NCBI GenBank assembly: GCA_947259175.1
Contig: CAMYKW010000010.1
Span: forward strand, 1-63,203
Source of the DNA: an uncultured Gammaproteobacteria bacterium
Lineage (GTDB): Bacteria; Pseudomonadota; Gammaproteobacteria; Arenicellales; JAANXG01
Direction: 5' to 3'
Length of the DNA: 63,203 nucleotides
A program made the translations under genes and the position numbers. A model generated the notes under the pieces. That model searched no databases. It was given only the letters and a program-made list of their open reading frames with translations, and was not told the DNA's origin. Shown here one piece after another: positions 9,222-18,671 of the stretch; position 1 is the first letter of the stretch, and the number at the start of each line of letters is the position of its first letter.

Positions 9222-9916
9222 GCGGAATCCAGAATCCGTCTCGCCAGACACAGATCCTGCCACGCTTTCCGTTTGTCGAGGGGATTGCGCAGCAAGTACG
9301 CGGGATGATAAGTCACGATCAACGGAATTTCCGACGCCTCGAACTGAAAAACCTGGTTACGCAGTTTGCCGATCGGACGCGTTGTTTTTACCAACGATTG
9401 CGCCGCGAACCTTCCCAACGCGACGATGATCTTAGGCCGCACATGTGCAACCTGTTGATGCAGGTAGGACTCGCATTCGCGCACCTCTGCGCCCATCGGA
9501 TCGCGATTGTTCGGCGGTCGGCATTTGAGCACATTCGCTATGTAGACCTCTTCGCGGCTCATCCCGAGTGCTCCGATCATCGCGGTCAGTAAACGTCCGG
9601 CACGGCCGACAAACGGCAAACCCTGACGATCTTCCTCGGCGCCCGGGGCTTCGCCGACAAACATCCAGTCCGCCGACTCGTTGCCCGCACCGAATACTGT
9701 ATGTGTACGGGTCTTGCTGAGTTCGCAGCGGACACACTCCTGCACCTGTTGTTGCAGCGGCCGCCAGTTGCCCCGGTGTTCCTCACCGCCGCGGGTATCT
9801 TCAGGCGCGGCCGACTCCCGGGACGGCCGGGTGTCGGCCGCCGTGGCGCGTGCCTCCCATACCTGGATTGCCATGGCATCGAGGCAGCGCCGTTGACGAG
9901 CGCTCAACCGTTGCAT
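9218..9916 (-). CDS. Uracil-DNA glycosylase, family 4/5 (iron-sulfur type)
   Basis: 232 residues. The family motif GEAPGAEEDRQGLPFVG with GRAGRLL is present and the second motif VTYHPAYLLRNP is near the C-terminus. Cys residues in VRCELSKTRTH, NVLKCRPPNNRDP and EVRECESYL fit the 4Fe-4S cluster ligands of thermostable-type UDGs. The first 65 residues are a less conserved leader (RQRRCLDAMAIQVWEAR) also found in homologues fused to a DNA polymerase-related region. It excises uracil from DNA after cytosine deamination. It is coupled to rimI by a four-base overlap; leuA lies 63 bases upstream. Confidence 0.92.
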   Translation of the reverse strand: MQRLSARQRRCLDAMAIQVWEARATAADTRPSRESAAPEDTRGGEEHRGNWRPLQQQVQECVRCELSKTRTHTVFGAGNESADWMFVGEAPGAEEDRQGLPFVGRAGRLLTAMIGALGMSREEVYIANVLKCRPPNNRDPMGAEVRECESYLHQQVAHVRPKIIVALGRFAAQSLVKTTRPIGKLRNQVFQFEASEIPLIVTYHPAYLLRNPLDKRKAWQDLCLARRILDSA

Positions 9917-9979
9917 AGTCCAAACATAGCCTGTCGATCGTAGAAATCCATCGCTACGGCGAAGATCTACGCATTCCTA

Positions 9980-11527
9980 TTATATAGGTTGACTGTGCTG
10001 GGGATGTTGTCGGTCACTGTGGTTAATCAGTTTATTCAACGCCATGATATAAGATTTTGCCGACGCGATAACGATATCGGTATCAGCACCGTGACCATTA
10101 ACTATGCGCCCGCCTTTCTCCAGACGCACGGTGACTTCTCCCTGGGCGTCTGTGCCGCTGGTGATATTGCTCACTGAATACAGCTGCAACTGCCCGCCGC
10201 TGTTAACAATCTTTTCCATCGCCTTGAATGTCGCGTCCACCGGCCCGCTGCCGTCGGCAACGGACGTAGTTTCCTTTCCGTCTACCGCCAGGGTGACGGT
10301 GGCTTTCGGCGTTTCACCGGTTTGCGAACAAACGTGAAGAGTAATCAGCTTGAAACGCTCCGCCTCCTGCTCGAGTCCCTCCTCGGTAACCAGCGCCTGT
10401 AAATCCTCATCGAAGATTTCGTGTTTTTTGTCGGCCAGGGATTTAAAGCGCGAGAAAGCGGAATTCAGCTCCTCCTCGGTCCTGAACTCCACACCCAACT
10501 CCTTGAGCCGGGTCTTGAAAGCGTTGCGTCCGGAATGTTTGCCCAGAACCATTCTGTTCGCCACCCAACCGACATCCTCCGCACGCATGATTTCATAAGT
10601 TTCCCGCTTCTTAATCACCCCATCCTGATGTATACCCGACTCGTGCGCAAACGCATTGGCGCCGACGACCGCCTTGTTCGGCTGCACCGGAAAGCCGGTA
10701 ATGTTGGAAACCAAACGGCTCGCCGGTACGATATGCGTGGTGTCCAAACGGGTATCGCAGGGAAACACATCCTGGCGCGTGCGCACGGCCATGACTATCT
10801 CCTCGAGAGATGCATTGCCGGCCCGCTCACCCAGACCATTCACGGTACACTCCACCTGACGCGCTCCATTCATCACCGCTTCCAGCGAATTCGCAACCGC
10901 CAGCCCCAAGTCATTATGACAGTGCACCGAAAACACCGCCTGGTCCGAATTGGGAACCCGCGCGATAAGTTGTTTGATCACGTTACCGAACTGGGAAGGC
11001 ACGTTGTACCCCACGGTGTCCGGTATATTGATAGTGCCCGCGCCGGCGGCGATGGTCGCCTCGACCACGCGGCACAGAAAATCGAGGTCCGATCGTCCGG
11101 CGTCTTCCGGGGAGAATTCTACATCGTCGGTGAACCGGCGGGCATGTTTCACCGCCCACACCGCTTGCTCGAGCACTTCGTCGGGTTCCATACGAAGTTT
11201 TTCCCGCATATGGATCGGCGATGTGGCTATGAAGGTATGAATGCGTGATGACGCGGCCGGCTTGACCGCCTCGGCCGCGCGATCGATATCGTGTTCTACG
11301 GCGCGGGCCAATCCACAAACGGTGCTATCTTTGATTTGCGCCGCGACTGCGGCCACTGCTTCGAAATCTCCCTGGCTGGCGGCCGGAAAACCCGCTTCGA
11401 TAACGTCCACCCGCATCTTTTCCAGAACTTTGGCGATGCGAATTTTTTCTTCCTGGGTCATAGAGGCCCCAGGGCTTTGTTCACCATCACGCAAAGTGGT
11501 GTCGAATACTATCAGCTGCTCATTCAT
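9980..11527 (-). CDS. leuA: 2-isopropylmalate synthase
   Basis: 515 residues from ATG 11527, chosen because a GGAG lies about eight bases before it and [20 protein letters not shown] matches the family N-terminus; ATG 11551 is an in-frame alternative with a weaker site. It condenses acetyl-CoA with 2-ketoisovalerate, the first step of leucine synthesis. Seen are the metal-binding LRDGEQSPG and HCHNDLG motifs, [12 protein letters not shown], and the C-terminal LeuA regulatory domain (residues about 390-500, [18 protein letters not shown]) that binds leucine. It is separated from leuBCD, which lie 23 kb away, and is preceded by a probable leader peptide. Confidence 0.96.
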   Translation of the reverse strand: MNEQLIVFDTTLRDGEQSPGASMTQEEKIRIAKVLEKMRVDVIEAGFPAASQGDFEAVAAVAAQIKDSTVCGLARAVEHDIDRAAEAVKPAASSRIHTFIATSPIHMREKLRMEPDEVLEQAVWAVKHARRFTDDVEFSPEDAGRSDLDFLCRVVEATIAAGAGTINIPDTVGYNVPSQFGNVIKQLIARVPNSDQAVFSVHCHNDLGLAVANSLEAVMNGARQVECTVNGLGERAGNASLEEIVMAVRTRQDVFPCDTRLDTTHIVPASRLVSNITGFPVQPNKAVVGANAFAHESGIHQDGVIKKRETYEIMRAEDVGWVANRMVLGKHSGRNAFKTRLKELGVEFRTEEELNSAFSRFKSLADKKHEIFDEDLQALVTEEGLEQEAERFKLITLHVCSQTGETPKATVTLAVDGKETTSVADGSGPVDATFKAMEKIVNSGGQLQLYSVSNITSGTDAQGEVTVRLEKGGRIVNGHGADTDIVIASAKSYIMALNKLINHSDRQHPQHSQPI

Positions 11528-11610
11528 GGTCTTACTCCGAGATTCATTCATGCCTTAGCTTCGCTGTTGAGGCGAAACCATCAGTATTCGGAATATGGGA
11601 AGGGTATGTA

Positions 11611-11626
11611 TGCGCCTAGCGGCGCA
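11611..11626 (-). promoter_or_regulatory. Hairpin over the leuL stop codon
   Basis: On the minus strand TGCGCC-GCTA-GGCGCA forms a perfect six-base-pair stem with a four-base loop that covers the end of the Leu-rich reading frame. A second weaker stem, TTCGC/GCGAA with a seven-base loop, lies at 11560-11576 just before leuA. Together they could be pause and attenuator structures; neither is followed by a clear T-run. Confidence 0.45.
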
Positions 11627-11723
11627 GCAGCAGGGTGGGGAGCAGGAATCGCGCACGCCGGAGGCCACCCGCGTCGCGGGCGGGGACTGAAAGATAATTT
11701 GCGGAGTTGGGTCTGGAACTCAT
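11616..11723 (-). CDS. leuL: Probable leucine leader peptide of leuA
   Basis: A 35-codon frame, ATG at 11723, TAG at 11616-11618, lying between pssA and leuA on the same strand. The peptide ends FLLPTLLLRR: five Leu in the last ten codons, three of them consecutive CTG, with seven Leu in all. The stop codon sits in the loop of a perfect six-base-pair hairpin (11611-11626). Leu-run leader peptides ahead of leucine genes are the known hallmark of translational attenuation. No long T-run follows, so the terminator half is not obvious. No Shine-Dalgarno is seen; the promoter candidate just upstream would make the ATG the first base of the mRNA. Confidence 0.6.
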   Translation of the reverse strand: MSSRPNSANYLSVPARDAGGLRRARFLLPTLLLRR

Positions 11724-11729
11724 AGTCCA

Positions 11730-11759
11730 AGTGTAGCCTTGTCGTATTACAAAATTCAA
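11730..11759 (-). promoter_or_regulatory. Candidate sigma-70 promoter for leuL-leuA
   Basis: Minus strand: TTGAAT (11754-11759), an 18-base spacer, then TACACT (11730-11735), four of six matches at each box. Transcription would start near 11723, i.e. at the ATG of the leader peptide, implying a leaderless leader. It overlaps the intergenic end just after pssA. Confidence 0.45.
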
Positions 11760-11774
11760 GTGCTATCTCGCCGT

Positions 11775-12554
11775 TCAGGATTGCTTGTTGGCGGTGCGTC
11801 GTTTGTGCAACTTGGTCGCAAATACGGTGATAGGTCCGGATACGAAGTAACCGCAAAAGAGCACGAACAGCACTCGCGGGGGATCAAATGCAATCAGCAC
11901 GAATACCAGGACCACGATCAACAGAGCAACGAATGGCACTTTGCCTTTTAGGTCGAGATCCTTAAAGCTACGGTAGCGAATGTTGCTTACCATCGCCGCC
12001 GCAGTGGCAAATGTCAAAATCAGCGCCAGCCCCTGCATGCCCCTGCCCTGCAGGCCATAGGTGTCCATGACCCAGACAAATGCCGCCAGCAGCGCCGCCG
12101 CGGCGGGACTCGGCAAACCTTGAAAGTAGCGCTTGTCGTTCACCTTCTGTGTGTTGAAACGTGCCAACCGCAACGCCGCGGCGGCAACGTATAGAAACGC
12201 AACCAGCCATCCCAATTTGCCGGTGTGCATCAGCGCCCATTCGTACATCACCAGTGCCGGGGTGAGACCGAATGAAATCATGTCCACCAAGCTGTCGTAT
12301 TCGACGCCGAAATCGCTGCTGGTGCTGGTAAGGCGCGCCACCCGACCGTCCAGGCCGTCCATCACCATGGCAATGAATACGGCGATCGCCGCGGTCTCGA
12401 ATTGGCCTTTAGTCGCCTGTACGATGGCGTAGAAGCCGGCAAACAAGCCGGCGGTGGTAAACAGATTGGGCAGGATATATATGCCCTTGCGGCCAACGCG
12501 TTTCGCCGGAACTTCCAGCGGTTCCTGAGGTTTAAGTTCGTGTTCGGCGGTCAT
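11775..12554 (-). CDS. pssA: CDP-diacylglycerol-serine O-phosphatidyltransferase
   Basis: 259 residues, ATG 12554. It makes phosphatidylserine from CDP-diacylglycerol and serine in the inner membrane. The CDP-alcohol phosphatidyltransferase motif DG-x2-AR-x8-G-x3-D-x3-D is complete in the stretch beginning DGRVARLTSTSSDFGVEYDS. About six to eight hydrophobic helices follow (for example YVAAAALRLARFNTQ, FATAAAMVSNIRYRSF). The type is the integral-membrane (B. subtilis-like) enzyme rather than the E. coli peripheral one. It lies downstream of psd, so both steps to phosphatidylethanolamine are encoded together. Confidence 0.93.
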   Translation of the reverse strand: MTAEHELKPQEPLEVPAKRVGRKGIYILPNLFTTAGLFAGFYAIVQATKGQFETAAIAVFIAMVMDGLDGRVARLTSTSSDFGVEYDSLVDMISFGLTPALVMYEWALMHTGKLGWLVAFLYVAAAALRLARFNTQKVNDKRYFQGLPSPAAAALLAAFVWVMDTYGLQGRGMQGLALILTFATAAAMVSNIRYRSFKDLDLKGKVPFVALLIVVLVFVLIAFDPPRVLFVLFCGYFVSGPITVFATKLHKRRTANKQS

Positions 12555-12694
12555 CGCTCGGATCGACTCATTCGTTGCACCGCGGATCGGTAACCGTGCA
12601 GCAGCGGGTCTTGATCACGTTTGTCATAACAGAACTGTCTATTCTCGATTTCGCCGACCGGGCGCAATGATCGATGCACATCCCTAGCCTCAGG

Positions 12695-13342
12695 TTACGG
12701 AGTAAACTGGCCCAGAACATCCGCTCCCGCGCTCACCCAGTCTCCCAGCCGGGCGCGGGTCTGGAAGCCCTCGGGCAGATACACATCCACCCTGGAACCA
12801 AATCGTATAAACCCGTAGCGTTCGCCGCGCTGCATGTGCTGCGACGCTTCCGCATAGCACAGTATACGCCTTGCAATCAGTCCTGCCACCTGTACACACA
12901 CAACATCCTCGCCGTTTTCCGTCTTCAGCCAAATCGCGTTACGCTCATTGAGCTCGGAGGCCTTATCCAGCACGGCATTGAAATACTTCCCCGGGGAGTA
13001 CCAGACTTTCTCAACGCGACCGGCGACAGGTGCGCGGTTGGAATGTACGGAAAATACATTCATGAAGATACTAATCTTCACCGCTGCCCGATTTAGGTAC
13101 GGATCCGTGGCCGCCCCCACGAACACCACTTTGCCGTCCGCTGGGGCCACTGCGATGTTAGGCCGTTGAGGAATTACACGCTTGGGGTCGCGGAAAAACT
13201 GCACAACGAACAGCACCGCCAGCCATAGCGGTAGAGACCACCAGAAACCGAAGAAAATATAGACCAGGACCGCGGCTGCTGCAGTGAATGCGATATGCAG
13301 CCATCCTTCCTTGGCCAAAGGGGGATGTGTATCTCGAATCAC
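12695..13342 (-). CDS. psd: Phosphatidylserine decarboxylase, short (archaeal/actinobacterial-type) proenzyme
   Basis: 215 residues from GTG 13342. Two hydrophobic segments near residues 17-50 anchor it, followed by FFRDPKRVIPQRPNIAVAPA, SIFMNVFSVHSNRAPVAGRV and a C-terminal GS self-cleavage site in GFIRFGSRVDVYLPEG, where Ser becomes the pyruvoyl prosthetic group. This is the short Psd class of about 210-230 residues, not the long E. coli form with LGST. It decarboxylates phosphatidylserine to phosphatidylethanolamine. It sits 73 bases after ilvC and 140 bases before pssA. The GTG start has no strong ribosome binding site. Confidence 0.92.
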   Translation of the reverse strand: MIRDTHPPLAKEGWLHIAFTAAAAVLVYIFFGFWWSLPLWLAVLFVVQFFRDPKRVIPQRPNIAVAPADGKVVFVGAATDPYLNRAAVKISIFMNVFSVHSNRAPVAGRVEKVWYSPGKYFNAVLDKASELNERNAIWLKTENGEDVVCVQVAGLIARRILCYAEASQHMQRGERYGFIRFGSRVDVYLPEGFQTRARLGDWVSAGADVLGQFTP

Positions 13343-13415
13343 GATTAATGTTGTGGTGACGCGAAGGTACCTGTGTCACCGGCCAATGCGTGCCACCGGC
13401 GAGGGGCAATGCCGC

Positions 13416-14453
<1,038 letters not shown>

Positions 14454-14463
14454 TCACTTTGAA

Positions 14464-14955
14464 TCACACACTCAACGCGCGGTCTCCACGCGCAATACCA
14501 GTGACGCCGGACCGGGCGACTTCGATGATCTCAGTCACATCCAACGCCTTTACGAAGGCATCGAGCTTTTCCACCGTTCCGGTAAGCTCCAGAGTATAGG
14601 TGGAATCGGTGACGTCGATGATGCGCCCGCGGAAGATATCCACCAGCCTCTTCACCTCTTCGCGTGCGTGATCCAGGGCCTTTACCTTCACCAGCATCAA
14701 TTCGCGCTCTATATGCGCCCCTTCCGTAAGATCCTGTAACTTAACAACATCCACGAGTTTATTGAGCTGCTTTACGATTTGTTCAATGATCTCATCCGAA
14801 CCAAAGGTAACCACCGTCATTCTGGATAGCGTGCGATCGTCCGTGGGAGCTACGGTGAGCGATTCGATGTTGTACCCGCGAGCGGAGAACAAGCCGGCGA
14901 CACGGGAAAGCGCGCCTGCCTCGTTTTCGAGCAGGATCGAGATGATGTGACGCAC
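14464..14955 (-). CDS. ilvH: Acetolactate synthase small (regulatory) subunit
   Basis: 163 residues from GTG 14955; the G of the ilvB stop TAG is the first base of this GTG, so the two genes overlap by one base. The N-terminal ACT domain starts RHIISILLENEAGALSRVAG and contains YNIESLTVAPTDD, the family's valine-binding region; a second ferredoxin-like half contains EVKRLVDIFRGRIIDVT. It binds the large subunit and gives valine feedback inhibition. Confidence 0.96.
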   Translation of the reverse strand: MRHIISILLENEAGALSRVAGLFSARGYNIESLTVAPTDDRTLSRMTVVTFGSDEIIEQIVKQLNKLVDVVKLQDLTEGAHIERELMLVKVKALDHAREEVKRLVDIFRGRIIDVTDSTYTLELTGTVEKLDAFVKALDVTEIIEVARSGVTGIARGDRALSV

Positions 14956-16688
14956 TACGCCAACTCCCGCTCTGGAGGCGCCTCACCGTTGGAGGGTTTG
15001 AGATGCATCTCATTATGTCCCTTGCCTGCGGCAATCATCGGATACACATTTTCGGTCTGGTCGGTAATGAAATCCATGAATACCAGCCGGTCTTTCAACT
15101 GCAAGGACTCCCGCAGCGCACCCTCCACGTCACCTGGTTTTTCGATACGCATGCCCACATGGCCAAAGCTCTCGGCGAGGGCAACAAAATCCGGCAAAGC
15201 GTCCATATAGGAATGAGAATACCGTCGATCGTAGAAGAATTCCTGCCACTGGCGAACCATCCCCATATACCGATTGTTGAGATTCACCATCTTTATCGGC
15301 AGGTCATATTGTTTACAAGTGGATAATTCCTGAATGCACATGATGACACTGGCTTCGCCGGTCACGCAGACTACGGATTCTTCCGGATGCGCCAGCTGAA
15401 CACCCATTGCCGAAGGGAGACCAAAGCCCATCGTTCCCAAACCACCGGAGTTTATCCAGCGTCGTGTTTTTTTGAAGCCATAGAACTGAGCGGCCCACAT
15501 CTGGTGTTGCCCAACGTCGGAAGTCACGAAGGCATCGCCGTTGGTAATTTCGAAAAGCTTTTCGATGACATACTGGGGCTTGATCAGATCGGAGTCCCGA
15601 TCGTAGGACAGACAGTCAATCGACCGCCATTTCTCGATCTGTGTCCACCAACGTTTCAACGCGTCCGCATCGGGCTTTTTATCACGCTTATTTATTTCGG
15701 CAAGCAAGTCTTTCATCACCAGCTTGGCATCGCCAACAATCGGGATTTCTACCGCCACATTCTTGCCGATCGAGGAGGGATCGATGTCGATATGTATTAT
15801 CTTCGCGGTGGGCGCGAACTTGGCTACTTCTCCGGTGATGCGGTCGTCGAACCGCGCCCCGATGGCGAGCATCATGTCGCAGTCATGCATGGCCAGGTTT
15901 GCTTCATACGTTCCATGCATCCCCAACATACCGAGGAACAAGGGGTCGTCCGCAGGATACGAACCGAGTCCCATCAGCGTGTTCGTACACGGATAACCCA
16001 GCGTACGTACTAATTCGATCAATATTTCGGCGGATTCGGACGAGACGATGCCGCCTCCGGTGTAAATGATGGGACGCTTGGCTTCGAGTATGCGATCCAC
16101 CGCCCGTTTAATCTGTTTGGGATGTCCCTTGTTCACCGGTGCGTAAGACCGCATGGTCAGGGACTTGGGATACAGGTATTCGGTTTTCTCGGCGGTGACG
16201 TCCTTGGGGATATCCACGAGCACCGGGCCAGGTCGGCCGCTGGCGGCAATATAGAACGCCTTCTTCACGGTTTCCGCCAGGTCATTGACGTCTTTGACCA
16301 AAAAGTTGTGTTTGACACACGGGCGTGTGATGCCGACCGCGTCGACTTCCTGGAACGCGTCGTCGCCGATCAAATGGGTCGGCACCTGGCCGGAAAGCAC
16401 CACCAGCGGTATTGAGTCCATGTAGGCGGTGGCGATTCCGGTTACGGCATTGGTGATTCCAGGTCCCGACGTAACCAACACCACACCGGGTTTACCGGTG
16501 GCTCGCGCATACCCATCCGCGGCATGGGCGGCGCCCTGTTCATGGCGCACCAGGATGTGCTTGACTTTATCCTGTTTGTATAGCGCATCGTAAATATGCA
16601 AAGCGGCGCCGCCGGGATAACCGAATATGTATTCGATCCCCTCGTCTTGCAGGCACCGGACGACGATGTCAGCACCAGTCAGTTCCAC
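14955..16688 (-). CDS. ilvB: Acetolactate synthase large (catalytic) subunit
   Basis: 577 residues from GTG 16688, preceded by AGGAG with six bases between. It is the thiamine-diphosphate and FAD enzyme that forms acetolactate and acetohydroxybutyrate. Seen are the N-terminal [20 protein letters not shown], the catalytic Glu in [20 protein letters not shown], the FAD region [20 protein letters not shown], and the TDP motif [14 protein letters not shown] ending [12 protein letters not shown]. It heads the ilvB-ilvH-ilvC operon. The upstream region has a hairpin with a T-run, so attenuation is possible. E. coli-type paralogue naming (ilvB, ilvG, ilvI) cannot be decided; the neighbour order is like that of ilvIH. 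Confidence 0.95.
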   Translation of the reverse strand: MELTGADIVVRCLQDEGIEYIFGYPGGAALHIYDALYKQDKVKHILVRHEQGAAHAADGYARATGKPGVVLVTSGPGITNAVTGIATAYMDSIPLVVLSGQVPTHLIGDDAFQEVDAVGITRPCVKHNFLVKDVNDLAETVKKAFYIAASGRPGPVLVDIPKDVTAEKTEYLYPKSLTMRSYAPVNKGHPKQIKRAVDRILEAKRPIIYTGGGIVSSESAEILIELVRTLGYPCTNTLMGLGSYPADDPLFLGMLGMHGTYEANLAMHDCDMMLAIGARFDDRITGEVAKFAPTAKIIHIDIDPSSIGKNVAVEIPIVGDAKLVMKDLLAEINKRDKKPDADALKRWWTQIEKWRSIDCLSYDRDSDLIKPQYVIEKLFEITNGDAFVTSDVGQHQMWAAQFYGFKKTRRWINSGGLGTMGFGLPSAMGVQLAHPEESVVCVTGEASVIMCIQELSTCKQYDLPIKMVNLNNRYMGMVRQWQEFFYDRRYSHSYMDALPDFVALAESFGHVGMRIEKPGDVEGALRESLQLKDRLVFMDFITDQTENVYPMIAAGKGHNEMHLKPSNGEAPPERELA

Positions 16689-16710
16689 CGAACGCTCCTA
16701 ATCACATGAT

Positions 16711-16731
16711 AAAAAAAGCCCGTGACCGGGC
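16711..16731 (-). terminator. Intrinsic terminator-like hairpin in the ilvB leader
   Basis: Minus strand GCCCG-GTCA-CGGGC followed at once by seven T, ending 23 bases before the ilvB GTG. A perfect rho-independent terminator placed between promoter region and operon is the usual shape of an amino-acid attenuator. No Ile/Val/Leu-rich leader frame was found upstream, so a peptide-based mechanism is not supported. Confidence 0.65.
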
Positions 16732-16742
16732 CCCAGCCGCGT

Positions 16743-16772
16743 AGTATAGCCGCCGGGAACCCTTCAAGTAAA
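16743..16772 (-). promoter_or_regulatory. Candidate sigma-70 promoter upstream of ilvB
   Basis: Minus strand TTTACT (16767-16772), 18-base spacer, TATACT (16743-16748; five of six matches). If used, RNA would start within a few bases of the terminator-like hairpin, so that hairpin would sit at the extreme 5' end rather than act as a classic attenuator. Confidence 0.45.
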
Positions 16773-17195
16773 TCAGCAATTTAGCCTGCCCCCCGCGACT
16801 ATTCCTGGCAGGCGCTTGCGGCTGGAGAAAGACGTCATTCCACGGAATCGGCATTACGATGGGTGTTTGCGGCGCACGGCCGGAGGAGCCGCGGAAAGGC
16901 GACCGCAAAATGCACGCCGGCAACCGACTACCCCTCGCAGGAATCTTTTCCCCCGGGGTGCGAGGCGCAGGCGAAAGAAATCGAGCATTGCAAGCAATGG
17001 GGGGTTTCTGGAAAATTCGAGCAATGCAGCCCCCAGGACACCACATCGATTGCTTTCCCCGCCCCCGGCCAGCGGAAAAAACGCCGCGGGCTTGCCCGCC
17101 AATGCCCGGCCCTCGGCCATGGCGGGAACGTGCGCGACAATCCACGCAGTGAAACCGCCGGCCTGTCGCGCGTGCTTCGCAGAGGGTGGTCTCAG
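16773..17195. other. Gap between ilvB and lpxH, no supported gene
   Basis: About 420 bases of GC-rich sequence between the divergent ilvB and lpxH. Several overlapping frames are open on both strands, as expected at this GC content, but none resembles a known family; one plus-strand frame simply extends lpxH upstream. A minus-strand hairpin GCGGG-CAAG-CCCGC at 17086-17099, followed after four bases by six T (17076-17081), could stop transcription running toward ilvB. Confidence 0.5.
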
Positions 17196-17912
17196 GTGAC
17201 CACGCTGTTCATCTCCGATCTGCACTTGGCGCCGGAGCGGCCGCAATCCACCGGACAATTTTTCGATTTCCTCGAGAATCAGGCGACACGCGCCCAGGCG
17301 CTTTATATTCTCGGGGATCTGTTCGAATACTGGATCGGCGACGACGCCGCCGCCGACTTGGGTCATCGCGGCGTTATCGACGCCCTCAAACACCTGCATG
17401 ACGGCGGTGTGACCACATACTTTTTGCCGGGTAACCGCGACTTTCTGGTGGGCGAGCGTTTTTCGCGTGAAACCGGATGTATCTTATTGCCGGATCCGAC
17501 TGTCGTCGATTTGTACGGCAAGCGCATCTTGCTGATGCATGGCGACAGTCTATGCACCGACGACAAGGAACATCAACATTTCAGGGCGCTGGTGGCTCAA
17601 CCCTCCTGGCGCAAGGATTTTCTCGCCAAACCGATAGCGGAGCGCATGGCGCTCGCCACCGACGCCCGTGCGCAAAGCGAACTCAACAAATCTACTTTGC
17701 CGATGGCGATCATGGACGTAAATCAAGACACCGTCGAATCCGTAATGCGGAGCTTTGGCGTGCGCACCCTGATCCATGGTCACACCCATCGACCGGCCGT
17801 GCATCAATTCCGAATTGACGGGGCTCCGGTGCAGCGGATTGTATTGGGCGATTGGTACGAGCGGAGTAGCGTATTGCAGTACTCGGGGGATAAATTGTCG
17901 CTTACCCCCTGA
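17196..17912 (+). CDS. lpxH: UDP-2,3-diacylglucosamine diphosphatase
   Basis: 238 residues from GTG 17196, chosen because VTTLFISDLHLAPERP matches the family N-terminus and length (240 in E. coli); the frame is open upstream but that part is unlike LpxH. It hydrolyses UDP-diacylglucosamine to lipid X in lipid A synthesis at the inner membrane. The calcineurin-type metal ligands are all present: SDLHL, GDLFEYWIGDD, PGNRDFLVG, LLMHGD, and HGHTHRPAVH. It stands alone on the plus strand and overlaps the convergent neighbour by 11 bases. Confidence 0.95.
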   Translation: MTTLFISDLHLAPERPQSTGQFFDFLENQATRAQALYILGDLFEYWIGDDAAADLGHRGVIDALKHLHDGGVTTYFLPGNRDFLVGERFSRETGCILLPDPTVVDLYGKRILLMHGDSLCTDDKEHQHFRALVAQPSWRKDFLAKPIAERMALATDARAQSELNKSTLPMAIMDVNQDTVESVMRSFGVRTLIHGHTHRPAVHQFRIDGAPVQRIVLGDWYERSSVLQYSGDKLSLTP

Positions 17913-18669
17913 GGCCCTGGGTAGTGACGCGGCGGTAGCCTACGGGAAGCTCGAATAATCTCGGGTCTGCGTTGAAGTTGGGATCAAAATCACGCAGTTC
18001 CCTGAATTTCCCATTGTAGTCCTGCTGCCGAACCGGAAAGCCGAACTTGAGATGACGATCCGGCACCAACACCATATCGGACAGATCACAATCCGATACC
18101 AGATCCTTGGGCATTTGCTGCACCGTCACGGACTGCTCCGCCGCCAACGCGCGGTGAAAATCGCGCAAGACTTCGACGGTGTCCGCCAACAAACCTCGAG
18201 CGGATGCCACCTCGAAGCAAAGCTGTTCATTGGTATAAAAACGATGAACTTTGACTTCGGCGCCGAGGATCGACGGACTCCCTTCGCTAATCAGTTCTTC
18301 TTCCCGGAGCTCAAACCGCTCCGGTTTGTCTTGGGCGATCCCCTGATCCGACAATATCAACACCGATCGGTTGTCGTGATCAACGCTATATATGGTTTTT
18401 CGTCCTCGGTCGAACAACACGAAACCGCTGGATTTTTCCCCATCATCAATGCGCAGGAACCGGTTGTTGGCGATCATGCGCACAAGATAATTCTCGGTGC
18501 CGCGCTCACGCTCCTGGAACCATACCAAAGTGGACGCGTCCTTCGTTTCTTCGGCCCCCGAACCGAAATCGGCGCCGAACGACAAGCAGCTGTAAGCAAT
18601 CATCGCCAATAATGAAAAGATCAGCGCGGGCCGCGCCGGCACGCATTCAACCAATCCAGACGCCGGCAT
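17902..18669 (-). CDS. Secreted protein of unknown function
   Basis: 255 residues, ATG 18669, two bases after the metZ stop, so probably co-transcribed with purF-metZ. The N-terminus is a signal peptide (LIFSLLAMIAYSCLSFGADF). The mature part is predicted to be mostly beta: TLVWFQERERGTENYLVRMI, GFVLFDRGRKTIYSVDHDNR, EVKVHRFYTNEQLCFEVASA. The alternation of strands and the 'disclosed value of a stored polymer' style recalls LolA/DUF4412-like periplasmic proteins, but I see no signature and do not assign a family. Two Cys (in QLCFEV and DCDLSD) could form a disulfide. Confidence 0.72.
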   Translation of the reverse strand: MPASGLVECVPARPALIFSLLAMIAYSCLSFGADFGSGAEETKDASTLVWFQERERGTENYLVRMIANNRFLRIDDGEKSSGFVLFDRGRKTIYSVDHDNRSVLILSDQGIAQDKPERFELREEELISEGSPSILGAEVKVHRFYTNEQLCFEVASARGLLADTVEVLRDFHRALAAEQSVTVQQMPKDLVSDCDLSDMVLVPDRHLKFGFPVRQQDYNGKFRELRDFDPNFNADPRLFELPVGYRRVTTQGLRG

Positions 18670-18671
18670 CG

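Noticed and set aside
16702-17145. 147-codon frame ahead of ilvB as a leader gene
   Set aside because: It runs through the hairpin to FFIM-stop but is not rich in Ile, Val or Leu and has no family pattern; chance frame in GC-rich sequence.
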